Assembly (NCBI GenBank): GCA_027036915.1 | Contig: JALWCD010000012.1 | Span: 1 to 5,105, forward strand | Direction: 5' to 3' | DNA from: Thermodesulfatator sp. | Lineage (GTDB): Bacteria; Desulfobacterota; Thermodesulfobacteria; Thermodesulfobacteriales; Thermodesulfobacteriaceae | DNA length: 5,105 bases | Part shown: one piece after another, positions 1-5,026 of the stretch | Layout of the letters: every line of letters begins with the position of its first letter | How positions within the stretch are numbered: position 1 is the first letter of the stretch | Made by a program: the position numbers and the translations under genes | The notes under the pieces: model-generated | The model's input: only the letters and a program-made list of their open reading frames with translations | Told to the model about the DNA's origin: nothing | Database searches by the model: none

Positions 1-77
1 AAAAGGAGGCCAACCCTGGCCGCCCGGGCCGGCAAGGCCAGCCCCAGGATCAGGAGAAAGACCGCCAGTCTGCGCAC
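1..77 (-). CDS. N-terminus of an exported protein (partial, runs off the window)
   Basis: Seen: one base after the TAA of the preceding lipoprotein gene, a GTG at 77-75 opens a frame that stays open to the window edge (25 codons). It reads MRRLAVFLLILGLALPARAA followed by RVGLL. This is a typical Sec signal peptide: two arginines, a Leu-rich hydrophobic core and a small-residue cleavage site around ARA/A. No clear Shine-Dalgarno is visible, so translation is probably coupled to the gene before it. The mature start 'RVGLL' resembles the first beta strand of type 1 periplasmic binding proteins and LpoA-like penicillin-binding-protein activators, but five residues cannot settle that. The exported-protein call is fairly secure; the family is a guess. 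Confidence 0.6.
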   Translation of the reverse strand, partial: MRRLAVFLLILGLALPARAARVGLL

Positions 78-78
78 T

Positions 79-900
79 TTATCGGCCCAGGCGTTTCAGG
101 TATTTACGGGCCAGAGGGGCCTGCTCGCTTCGGGGGTAGTTCTTGAGGATCTTCGCGAAAAGGATCCGGGCGGCTTCCGTGTCGCCTATGCGAAGGAAGG
201 CCAGCCCCTGTTTCAGCAGGGCGGCCGGAACCTTGTAGTGTTTGGGATAGCGGTCGATGACCTTCTGGTATTCCAGGATGGCCTCCTCGTAGCGGCGTTC
301 GGCGTAGTAGCTCTCCCCGATCCAGAAATAAGCGTTGGCGGCGTATTTTCCTTCCGGATAAAGCTCCAAATAACGCCGGAAGGCCCGGCGAGCCGCTTCA
401 TATTTCTTCTGTTTCATGGCCGAAAGCCCTTCCTGATAAAGGGCCTCTTCCGAAGGTTTCTTTTCGGAAGGACTTTCGGCTTTCCGGGAGGGCTTAACCG
501 TAGGCCGGCCCTTCTCCAGGGCCGCCAGGCGTTTCAGGACCTCGCCCTGGAATTCCGAAAAGGCCTCGCGGTCCTGCTTTTGCTGGTAGGAGAGCTCCTC
601 AAAGAGCCCGTTCAAACGGGCGATCTCGGCTCTTGTTCTTTCGATTTCGGCCAGGAGCTCGGCCCGCTTCTCGCTTAACGCGCCGGTCTCCTTCTCCAGA
701 GCCGAGAGCCGTTTCTCCAGGGCCGAAAGCCTCCGCGCTTCATCCCGCAGCCTCTTTTCGATTTCGGCCAGTTTCTTCTCCTGAAGACCGGCCTGAGTTT
801 CCAGGGCCGAAAGCCTCAGGGAAAGGTCCTGGATCTCCTGCTGGGAAACCATGCAGCCCGAAAGGAGAATACCCAGGAGGACCACTATCAACCCGCGCAT
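79..900 (-). CDS. cpoB: YbgF/CpoB-like TPR lipoprotein
   Basis: Seen: 273 aa from ATG at 900. Residues 1-16 are a lipoprotein signal with lipobox LLSGC (Cys16), and no Asp follows the Cys, so outer-membrane sorting is expected. Residues about 22-130 form a long charged coiled coil with heptads (RLSALEKRLSALEK near 58-71). A Lys/Pro/Ser-rich linker spans 131-150. Residues about 153-260 hold three TPR repeats, each with the pattern F/YxxxLxxYPxxxxAxxAxFxxGxxY. This coiled-coil plus TPR layout is that of YbgF/CpoB, which in E. coli links Tol-Pal to peptidoglycan synthesis during outer-membrane constriction. Here it is a lipoprotein, whereas E. coli CpoB is periplasmic. No tol or pal gene is in view; it lies 9 bp after pyrD and 1 bp before an exported-protein gene. 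The start lacks a strong SD. Other TPR lipoproteins such as BamD-like proteins are possible, but the coiled coil argues for YbgF. Confidence 0.8.
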   Translation of the reverse strand: MRGLIVVLLGILLSGCMVSQQEIQDLSLRLSALETQAGLQEKKLAEIEKRLRDEARRLSALEKRLSALEKETGALSEKRAELLAEIERTRAEIARLNGLFEELSYQQKQDREAFSEFQGEVLKRLAALEKGRPTVKPSRKAESPSEKKPSEEALYQEGLSAMKQKKYEAARRAFRRYLELYPEGKYAANAYFWIGESYYAERRYEEAILEYQKVIDRYPKHYKVPAALLKQGLAFLRIGDTEAARILFAKILKNYPRSEQAPLARKYLKRLGR

Positions 901-909
901 ACTTTGCTT

Positions 910-1761
910 TTAGCGGTCTTTAAGGAGGGCGTCAAGTTCGGAAAGGATGCGCCTGGGGGCCCCGGGGTCGATCAAGGTGGCGGTGCCCACCTGAAAGGCC
1001 CGGGCTCCGCAGAGGAGGTATTCGTAAGCGTCGCGCCCGGAGGATATACCGCCGGAGGCGATGAGAGGGATCCGCACTTTCCGGGAAAGCTCATAAACCA
1101 GGCGCAGGGTAAGGGGCTTTATGGCCGGTCCGGAGAGACCGCCCAGGTGGAACCGGGGATGCCGGCCTTCCTGGACGACCGCCAGGGCCGGGTAAGTGTT
1201 GGCGCAGGTGAGGGCACTGGCCCCGGCCTCCTCCGCGGCCAGGGCCACTTCCTCCACCGGCCCCACCGGGGAAAGTTTGACCGTAAGGAACCCTCCCCAC
1301 TGGTCTCGCAATCCTCTTATCAGGCGGAAGACCCCTTCGGGGTCACGGGCAAAGGCTATGCCACCTTTTTTGACGTTGGGGCAGGAGATGTTGACCTCGA
1401 AGCCGGCCACCCCGGTCTTCCGCAGGCCCTCCACCAGACGGACAAACTCCTCCTCGCTTTCCCCGAGGATGTTGACCAGAACCGGCGGCCCGTAGGAAAG
1501 GAGCCTCGGGAGGATCTTTTCCCGGAAGACCGCAAGCCCCGGGTTTTCAAGCCCGATGGAGTTTATCAGGCCACAGGGAGCCTCCGAAAGCCGGGGGGGA
1601 GGGTTCCCCGGACGGGGATTCAGAGAGATCCCCTTGCTGACCAGGGCCCCCGCGGAGGCCAGAACTTCCCGGGAAAGATTCTCTCCGAAACCCCAGGTGC
1701 CCGAGGCCAGCATCAGGGGATTGGTCAGGGAGAGGTCCGGTATTTCAGACCAGGGCTTCAA
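910..1761 (-). CDS. pyrD: Dihydroorotate dehydrogenase, class 1B catalytic subunit (PyrD/PyrDB)
   Basis: Oxidises dihydroorotate to orotate in de novo pyrimidine synthesis, using FMN and passing electrons to PyrK. Seen, numbered from TTG at 1761 (283 aa): NPLMLASGTWG at 14-24, K43 in SKGISLNPRPGNPPP, NSIG at 67-70, NISCPN at 124-129 with C127 as the class 1 catalytic base, K162 in VKLSP, N188 in CANTY, GGLSGPAIKP at 207-216, and the phosphate-binding GG of ASGGIS and GT of QVGTAT. This is a complete flavin TIM barrel, slightly shorter than the usual 300 or so residues. The open frame extends to a GTG at 1800, but those 13 extra codons (Trp/Arg/Pro-rich) have no family counterpart. TTG 1761 has a perfect GGAGGT five bases upstream. 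With this start the gene overlaps pyrK by 17 bp, matching the obligate PyrK-PyrD complex. Confidence 0.95.
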   Translation of the reverse strand: MKPWSEIPDLSLTNPLMLASGTWGFGENLSREVLASAGALVSKGISLNPRPGNPPPRLSEAPCGLINSIGLENPGLAVFREKILPRLLSYGPPVLVNILGESEEEFVRLVEGLRKTGVAGFEVNISCPNVKKGGIAFARDPEGVFRLIRGLRDQWGGFLTVKLSPVGPVEEVALAAEEAGASALTCANTYPALAVVQEGRHPRFHLGGLSGPAIKPLTLRLVYELSRKVRIPLIASGGISSGRDAYEYLLCGARAFQVGTATLIDPGAPRRILSELDALLKDR

Positions 1762-2512
1762 GGTCCACCTCCCTGGAGTCCACCGCCGGACCCTCCACAC
1801 AGACCTTGAGATACCCTCCGCCCCGCCGGGGCACGGCGCATCCCAGACAGAGCCCCCGTCCGCAGGCCATCATGGCCTCCAGCGAGAGGTAAGTGGGAAC
1901 CCGGTAAAGTTCCCCCAGACGTCCCACGGCCCGGAGCATACCCGGCGGTCCGCAGGCCAGGATCAGGGCCGGCCTGTTTTTCTGCAGAGCCTCCTCCAGC
2001 GGGACCGTCACCAGCCCCGGCCGTCCCCGAGAACCGTCCTCGGTCACCGGAACGATCCCGGCCAGGGTCGAGAACCTCCGAAGCCTCAGGAGATCGTCCC
2101 GGCGTCGTCCCCCGTAAAAAAGACGGGCGGAAAGTCCGTTCTCCCGGAGTTTCTGCAGATAAAAAAGAAAGGGCGCCACCCCTATGCCTCCGGCCACCAG
2201 CCAGACCGGCCCCTCCTCGGGAAGGGGAAAGGGCCGACCGAGGGGGCCGTCTATCTCCACGGGATCCCCCCGACGAAGGTGCGAAAGCCTCCGGGTTCCC
2301 GGGCCACGCACCTGATAAAGCAGGACTAGTCGGCCCTCGGCCACTTCATGAATGGAGAAGGGCCTTGGTAGCAAAGGATCCCGGCTATACCAGCCCCTGA
2401 CTCTTACGAACTGCCCCGGCCGGGCCTTCTCGGCCACGGCCGGGGCCTCGATGGTCAGGAGAAAATACCCCGGAGCCAGCCGGCGCTGGGTGTAAACTCT
2501 GGCCGCGATCAC
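1745..2512 (-). CDS. pyrK: Dihydroorotate dehydrogenase electron transfer subunit (PyrK)
   Basis: Iron-sulfur flavoprotein that passes electrons from PyrD to NAD+. Seen in 255 aa: an N-terminal ferredoxin-reductase-like barrel (RPGQFVRVR at 31-39; FAD motif RPFSI at 50-54; GPLGRPF at 89-95), then an NAD-binding lobe (LVAGGIGVAP at 105-114; CGPPGML at 187-193). The C-terminal 2Fe-2S site has Cys217, Cys222, Cys225 and Cys238 in the C-x4-C-x2-C-x12-C spacing typical of PyrK. The start is GTG at 2512-2510, sharing GTGA with the stop of the preceding YeeE gene. There is no strong SD, so it probably depends on re-initiation. The N-terminus aligns with known PyrK starts (short strand, then APGYF). 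Its presence fixes the partner as the class 1B NAD-linked enzyme. Linkage to a sulfur transporter upstream is unusual. Confidence 0.95.
   Translation of the reverse strand: MIAARVYTQRRLAPGYFLLTIEAPAVAEKARPGQFVRVRGWYSRDPLLPRPFSIHEVAEGRLVLLYQVRGPGTRRLSHLRRGDPVEIDGPLGRPFPLPEEGPVWLVAGGIGVAPFLFYLQKLRENGLSARLFYGGRRRDDLLRLRRFSTLAGIVPVTEDGSRGRPGLVTVPLEEALQKNRPALILACGPPGMLRAVGRLGELYRVPTYLSLEAMMACGRGLCLGCAVPRRGGGYLKVCVEGPAVDSREVDLEALV
1767..1772 (-). promoter_or_regulatory. Shine-Dalgarno that sets the pyrD start
   Basis: The minus strand reads GGGAGGTGGACCTTG, giving GGAGGT with a five-base spacer to the TTG at 1761-1759. The site lies inside the last codons of pyrK. No comparable site precedes the GTG at 1800, so this motif decides in favour of the internal TTG start. 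Confidence 0.75.
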
Positions 2513-3033
2513 CAGCCCATTTTCTCAAGAAAAACGATAAAGGCCAAGAGGAGTCCGGCAAAAATCGCGCCCACCAGGAGAGGCGGCAGATGAAACAACA
2601 TGGGCAGCGAGATCTTGCCGTAAGCCCCTATTCCGAGAAGTTTTTCTTTCCAGAAAGGGTAGGTGTGGGCGTAGGCCATGGCCCCGCAGAGCCCCCCCAG
2701 GATCCCGAAAAGACCATCCAGCGAACCTTCGCCCACCGCTCCGGGCATGGTCCCCGGACAATACCCCAGAAGGGCCCAGCCCAGGCCGTAAATCACCCCG
2801 CCCACGAAGTTGGCCGCCACAAAAGTGGGCTTCAGGTGATAGGGCGCCAGCCCCAGGGTGGTAAGAAGCTGGATACCCAGTGCCCCCACCACCACTCCGG
2901 AGAGCAGGAACTTGAGCACCGTAAGGTCCGTGAGGGTGAGAAGACCCGCATGTTTCTCGAATCGCAGGATGCGAGCTCGCTGAAAGATATATCCCCAGAT
3001 AACACCCGTGATGAGACCCACCAGAAGCTCCAT
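2509..3033 (-). CDS. YeeE/YedE family sulfur transporter, second half (GYCPGT protein)
   Basis: Seen: 174 aa, strongly hydrophobic, with membrane segments near 3-20, 38-60, 72-92, 106-124 and 148-169. The signature GLGWALLGYCPGT spans 83-95 (Cys92), followed by a glycine-rich GEGSLDGLFGILGGLCGA stretch (Cys116). The start GYIFQRARILRFEK matches the small proteins that pair with a separate YeeE half (DUF6691-like). Established: YeeE/YedE (TsuA) proteins take up thiosulfate through conserved membrane cysteines. Inference: this protein and its neighbour assemble into one transporter for thiosulfate or another reduced sulfur compound. ATG at 3033 follows the neighbour's TAA by three bases and has AAGGAGG upstream (about 3043-3049). 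The end overlaps the pyrK start by 4 bp. The first helix carries RARILRF where fused homologs often have a Cys. Confidence 0.85.
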   Translation of the reverse strand: MELLVGLITGVIWGYIFQRARILRFEKHAGLLTLTDLTVLKFLLSGVVVGALGIQLLTTLGLAPYHLKPTFVAANFVGGVIYGLGWALLGYCPGTMPGAVGEGSLDGLFGILGGLCGAMAYAHTYPFWKEKLLGIGAYGKISLPMLFHLPPLLVGAIFAGLLLAFIVFLEKMGW

Positions 3034-3036
3034 GGT

Positions 3037-3564
3037 TTACCCCCTCCTTCGTCCGTAAAGAATTAAGGCCAGAGGAATGCCCCCGGCAAAGAAGCCCGCC
3101 ACCACGATGAAGGCGCTCACCGCCAGCTGACTCATGCCGGAAAGACCGTGCCCGCTGGGACATCCGCCGGCCAGTCTGGCTCCGTAGATGAGGAGAAAAC
3201 CGCCCACGAAAGCCCCCAGGGCGCGCACGGCCGGGGAGTCTCCGAAACGCTCGCGCCAGACACCGGGTACCCAGCGGGGCCGGAACTCCCCGTTGCGAAC
3301 GGCGGCCAGAAAGGCCCCCAGAGGCACCCCAAGCACCAGCATGACCTTCCAGTCGATTCCGGGTTTCTTTTTCCGGTAATAGGCGTTGGCCTCCACGCTC
3401 TCCGGCGAGACGGCTTTTTCGATGAGACCGGCCACCTTCACATAGGCCGTGGAGGTCCCCAGGTAGCGGGGATGTCCGAAGAGCTGATAGGTGACCAGGA
3501 CCGAAACCACCAAGAGGAGCCCAGTGAGGGCCCCGCCCAGATAAGGCGACCACCCGTTTCGCAT
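3037..3564 (-). CDS. YeeE/YedE family sulfur transporter, first half (GGCPSGHG protein)
   Basis: Seen: 175 aa from ATG at 3564, which has AAGGAGGA six bases upstream. The open frame runs on to 3612, but that extension enters the leader hairpins and is not needed. Hydrophobic segments lie near 8-28, 73-90, 114-131 and 147-170. The family signature GARLAGGCPSGHGLSG spans 128-143 (Cys135). Between the first two helices is a polar loop (about 30-70) ending in KKKPGIDWK, also typical of this small YeeE type. Established: the Cys in this motif is one of those lining the thiosulfate path in TsuA-type transporters. Inference: it forms a two-subunit channel with the gene downstream, three bases away. 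It is the first gene of the tightly packed minus-strand run. Thiosulfate is the best-supported substrate; other sulfur or selenium species cannot be excluded. Confidence 0.85.
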   Translation of the reverse strand: MRNGWSPYLGGALTGLLLVVSVLVTYQLFGHPRYLGTSTAYVKVAGLIEKAVSPESVEANAYYRKKKPGIDWKVMLVLGVPLGAFLAAVRNGEFRPRWVPGVWRERFGDSPAVRALGAFVGGFLLIYGARLAGGCPSGHGLSGMSQLAVSAFIVVAGFFAGGIPLALILYGRRRG

Positions 3565-3570
3565 ATTATG

Positions 3571-3578
3571 TCCTCCTT
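3571..3578 (-). promoter_or_regulatory. Strong Shine-Dalgarno of the first YeeE gene
   Basis: The minus strand reads AAGGAGGACATAATATG: AAGGAGGA, then six bases, then ATG at 3564. This fixes the start 16 codons inside the longest open frame. It lies only six bases after the nearer leader hairpin. Confidence 0.8.
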
Positions 3579-3584
3579 GAGGGT

Positions 3585-3602
3585 TTTTGGCCTCTGCCAA
3601 AA
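3585..3602 (-). promoter_or_regulatory. Perfect hairpin just upstream of the YeeE ribosome binding site
   Basis: The minus strand reads TTTTGGCAGAGGCCAAAA: a 7-bp perfect stem (TTTTGGC/GCCAAAA) with an AGAG loop. It directly abuts the larger hairpin at 3603-3635 and ends six bases before the Shine-Dalgarno. Its role is unknown; its placement suits control of translation or protection of a processed 5' end. Confidence 0.5.
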
Positions 3603-3635
3603 TCCCCTCCATCCGGGGAACCCGGAAGGAGGGGA
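3603..3635 (-). terminator. Terminator-like hairpin (or attenuator) between the secreted-protein gene and the YeeE operon
   Basis: The two arms are TCCCCTCC-A-TCCGGG and CCCGGA-A-GGAGGGGA around a 3-base loop (3618-3620). This gives 14 paired positions broken by one A-A mismatch in DNA terms (T-T on the minus transcript). On the minus strand the stem is followed by TTTT (3602-3599), a short U tract; the plus strand has none, so a leftward terminator is favoured. It begins 33 bp after the TAA of the 3668-4423 gene. No convincing promoter fits in the 38 bp between it and the YeeE ATG, so partial read-through (attenuation) is a reasonable alternative to full termination. Confidence 0.55.
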
Positions 3636-3667
3636 AGTTACAAGCTAACCTTCTGAGCGGAAATTTT

Positions 3668-4423
3668 TTAACGTACTATAACCGTGGTTTTATCCACTCC
3701 GGTGTTTCCGGTGAGCTTGTCATAAGCGTAAATGGTAAGTTCATAAGCACCCTTTTCCGCAAGCTCCAGCGTGGTGGAGAAAAGACTGGTCTTTCCGGTA
3801 AAGGTCAGGGGATAGGTCCCGAAAGGACGGCCGTTGCGCTTTACGATCACGGCCACCTCGTAATTTTCCGGCTTCCAGAAGAACCGCGGATCCACCGGGC
3901 AACCGCACATGGGCGTTACCGAGGCCCGCACCTCCACCCGGGCCGGCCCTTTGACCATGCTGTGAGGCGCCGGGCCGAGGGCCCGCACCACCAGACCGGG
4001 CATCTCAAGCACCAGTTCCTCGATGTTTTTACCGGGAACCAGCCAGGTGGTCACCGAGACCTCCTGCATGGCCTGGGTCTGGGCCAGCGGCCCGCGGGCG
4101 ACGATCCTTACCTTCCGGGGCTCGTTCAGATCCAGCACCGCCTCATACCGGGCGGTGTTGCCCACCATGAGCCTGGTGTAGCGTTCTTTGGGAGTCTTCA
4201 TGAGGAGCTTGGTGTCCCCGGTGCTTCCCCGGGCCACCCCCCGGGCCAGGACCTCGCCGGTACAGGCATCCTCGATGGTCACCAGCACCCCGCCCATGGA
4301 GGTCCCGATGAACTTGGCGTCCCGGGCCTTGATCCCCACCACCACCCTGGTGGGCACCGCCCAGGCCGCAACCCCCATCAACCAGACCAGTAACCCCACC
4401 ATCATCGTCTTAAGTCCCCTCAT
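3668..4423 (-). CDS. Secreted protein of unknown function with a CGCP motif and beta-sandwich-like domains
   Basis: Not recognised as a named family. Seen: 251 aa from ATG at 4423, with AAGGAGGT five bases upstream. The open frame extends to 4621, but that stretch crosses the promoter region and reads as non-coding. Residues 1-22 are a signal peptide ending AAWA, with cleavage likely before VPTRV. Residues about 25-110 look like a transthyretin or carboxypeptidase-regulatory-type sandwich (GTSMGGVLVTIEDACTGEVLARG). A linker carries GPL and VSVTTWLVPG. Residues about 155-251 look like a second Ig-like domain with MCGCPVDP at 172-179 and a terminal strand pattern ending TTVIVR. Cysteines are only C54, C173 and C175; the C-x-C-Pro pair could bind a metal or take part in thiol/persulfide chemistry (inference). 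It precedes the YeeE sulfur-transporter pair on the same strand, separated by hairpins. Confidence 0.75.
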   Translation of the reverse strand: MRGLKTMMVGLLVWLMGVAAWAVPTRVVVGIKARDAKFIGTSMGGVLVTIEDACTGEVLARGVARGSTGDTKLLMKTPKERYTRLMVGNTARYEAVLDLNEPRKVRIVARGPLAQTQAMQEVSVTTWLVPGKNIEELVLEMPGLVVRALGPAPHSMVKGPARVEVRASVTPMCGCPVDPRFFWKPENYEVAVIVKRNGRPFGTYPLTFTGKTSLFSTTLELAEKGAYELTIYAYDKLTGNTGVDKTTVIVR

Positions 4424-4428
4424 AGCTA

Positions 4429-4436
4429 ACCTCCTT
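4429..4436 (-). promoter_or_regulatory. Shine-Dalgarno of the secreted-protein gene
   Basis: The minus strand reads AAGGAGGTTAGCTATG: AAGGAGGT, a five-base spacer, then the ATG at 4423. It decides this start over the upstream alternatives and leaves an intact signal peptide as the N-terminus. Confidence 0.8.
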
Positions 4437-4479
4437 ACGATCTTTGTTTTTTGCTCACAATCTTCTTCTTTTAACTTTA

Positions 4480-4507
4480 ACCATAAACCCTTTTGCCGCC
4501 AAAACAA
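4480..4507 (-). promoter_or_regulatory. Possible sigma70-type promoter for the secreted-protein gene
   Basis: On the minus strand TTGTTT (4507-4502) is followed after 16 bases by TATGGT (4485-4480), with an AT-rich stretch (TTAAAGTTAAAAGAAG) downstream and the SD about 45 bases further on. Both boxes are imperfect and the call rests mainly on position in the divergent gap. Confidence 0.25.
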
Positions 4508-4515
4508 GAGGCTCT

Positions 4516-4542
4516 TTCCCCCCTTGCCAAAGGGAGGGTTTT
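4516..4542 (+). repeat. Small C/G palindrome in the divergent intergenic region
   Basis: CCCTT (4521-4525) pairs with AAGGG (4530-4534) around a GCCA loop. After one mismatch the stem continues with C/G pairs (4518-4519 with 4536-4537). The plus strand then runs TTTT (4539-4542), which gives a weak terminator look. The form TTCCCCCC...AAGGGAGGG resembles the short dispersed C-run/G-run palindromes common in many bacterial genomes; whether other copies exist here cannot be seen. Confidence 0.35.
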
Positions 4543-4550
4543 CGGCTAAT
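4524..4550 (+). promoter_or_regulatory. Possible promoter for the GcvH-like/fabD unit
   Basis: TTGCCA (4524-4529) matches five of six -35 bases and is followed after 15 bases by GCTAAT (4545-4550), a partial -10 box. The spacing is short of the usual 17 and the -35 overlaps the palindrome. Transcription would begin near 4557, leaving a leader of about 25 bases before the ATG at 4583. Confidence 0.2.
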
Positions 4551-4582
4551 CGGTGGAGATAAATCGTGGCGGAGGTGGTGGA

Positions 4583-5026
4583 ATGGCCATTCCGGAGGAC
4601 CGGTTTTATTCGGAGGAACATCTCTGGGTGAAAAAGGAAAGGGGGTCGCGCGTTTCGGTGGGGCTTTCGGATTTCGCCTGTCGCCGTTACGGCGAGATCA
4701 TCGATCTCGAACTCCCCGAGGAAGGGGAGGAAATCGAAAAAGGAGAGGTTTTTGGAAGTGTGGAGACCCCGCGGGGGGTGGAGGAGTTGATAGCCCCGGT
4801 TTCAGGCGAGGTTCTGGAAGTGAACGAGGAGGTCCTTGAGGATCCGGAACTGGTGAGCGAGGACGCCTATGGCGAGGGCTGGCTCCTGCGGGTAAAGCTG
4901 GACGATCCCGACGAGCTCGAGGAGCTCATGAGTGCCGATGAATACGAGGATTACCTGGAAGAGGAGGCCGAAGAGGCCTTCGAGGAAGAGGAGGAAGAGT
5001 TCGACTTCGGGGAAGAGGAGGAATAG
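4583..5026 (+). CDS. GcvH-like (glycine cleavage H-protein family) protein lacking the lipoyl lysine, with an acidic tail
   Basis: Seen: 147 aa from ATG at 4583, with GGAGGT (4571-4576) six bases upstream. The whole H-protein fold is traceable: SEEHLWVKKE at 10-19, GLSDFACRRYGEIIDLELPEEG at 27-48, APVSGEVLEVN at 71-81, DPELV, YGEGWLLRVK at 96-105 and a C-terminal helix SADEYEDYLEEEA. Established: normal H-proteins carry lipoate on a Lys in ESVKAASDIYAPVSG. Here the ungapped match is ETPRGVEELIAPVSG, so Arg64 (codon CGG, 4772-4774) replaces that Lys and no nearby Lys substitutes. Residues 126-147 are almost all Glu. Cys33 stands in the usual FAxxxLG segment. Inference: it is not a glycine-cleavage lipoyl carrier but a repurposed binding or scaffold protein. 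fabD starts on the next base. The family is certain; the function is open. Confidence 0.85.
   Translation: MAIPEDRFYSEEHLWVKKERGSRVSVGLSDFACRRYGEIIDLELPEEGEEIEKGEVFGSVETPRGVEELIAPVSGEVLEVNEEVLEDPELVSEDAYGEGWLLRVKLDDPDELEELMSADEYEDYLEEEAEEAFEEEEEEFDFGEEEE

Noticed and set aside
904..1809. A 301-codon plus-strand open frame
   Set aside because: It lies antisense to pyrD, is rich in Gly/Pro/Gln/Arg with no recognisable motif, and the minus frame shows all PyrD motifs.
1556..2329. A 257-codon plus-strand open frame
   Set aside because: It is antisense to pyrK and pyrD, low in hydrophobic pattern and rich in Pro/Arg/Ser; a shadow of GC-rich coding.
2525..3553. A 342-codon minus-strand open frame spanning both YeeE genes
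   Set aside because: It is out of frame with both YeeE genes, is Gly/Arg/Ser-rich without membrane segments, and overlaps two clear family members with good SDs.
2509..3564. The two YeeE halves as one gene broken by a frameshift
   Set aside because: Each half has its own strong SD, start and stop, and the split form with these exact boundaries is a known small-protein arrangement, so this is not a pseudogene.
3587..4393. A 268-codon plus-strand open frame
   Set aside because: It is antisense to the secreted-protein gene, His/Gly/Pro-rich, and has no SD or recognisable domain.
4424..4621. N-terminal extension of the secreted protein up to 4621
   Set aside because: It crosses the divergent promoter region and the start of the plus-strand gene, and would bury the signal peptide; the SD before 4423 settles the start.
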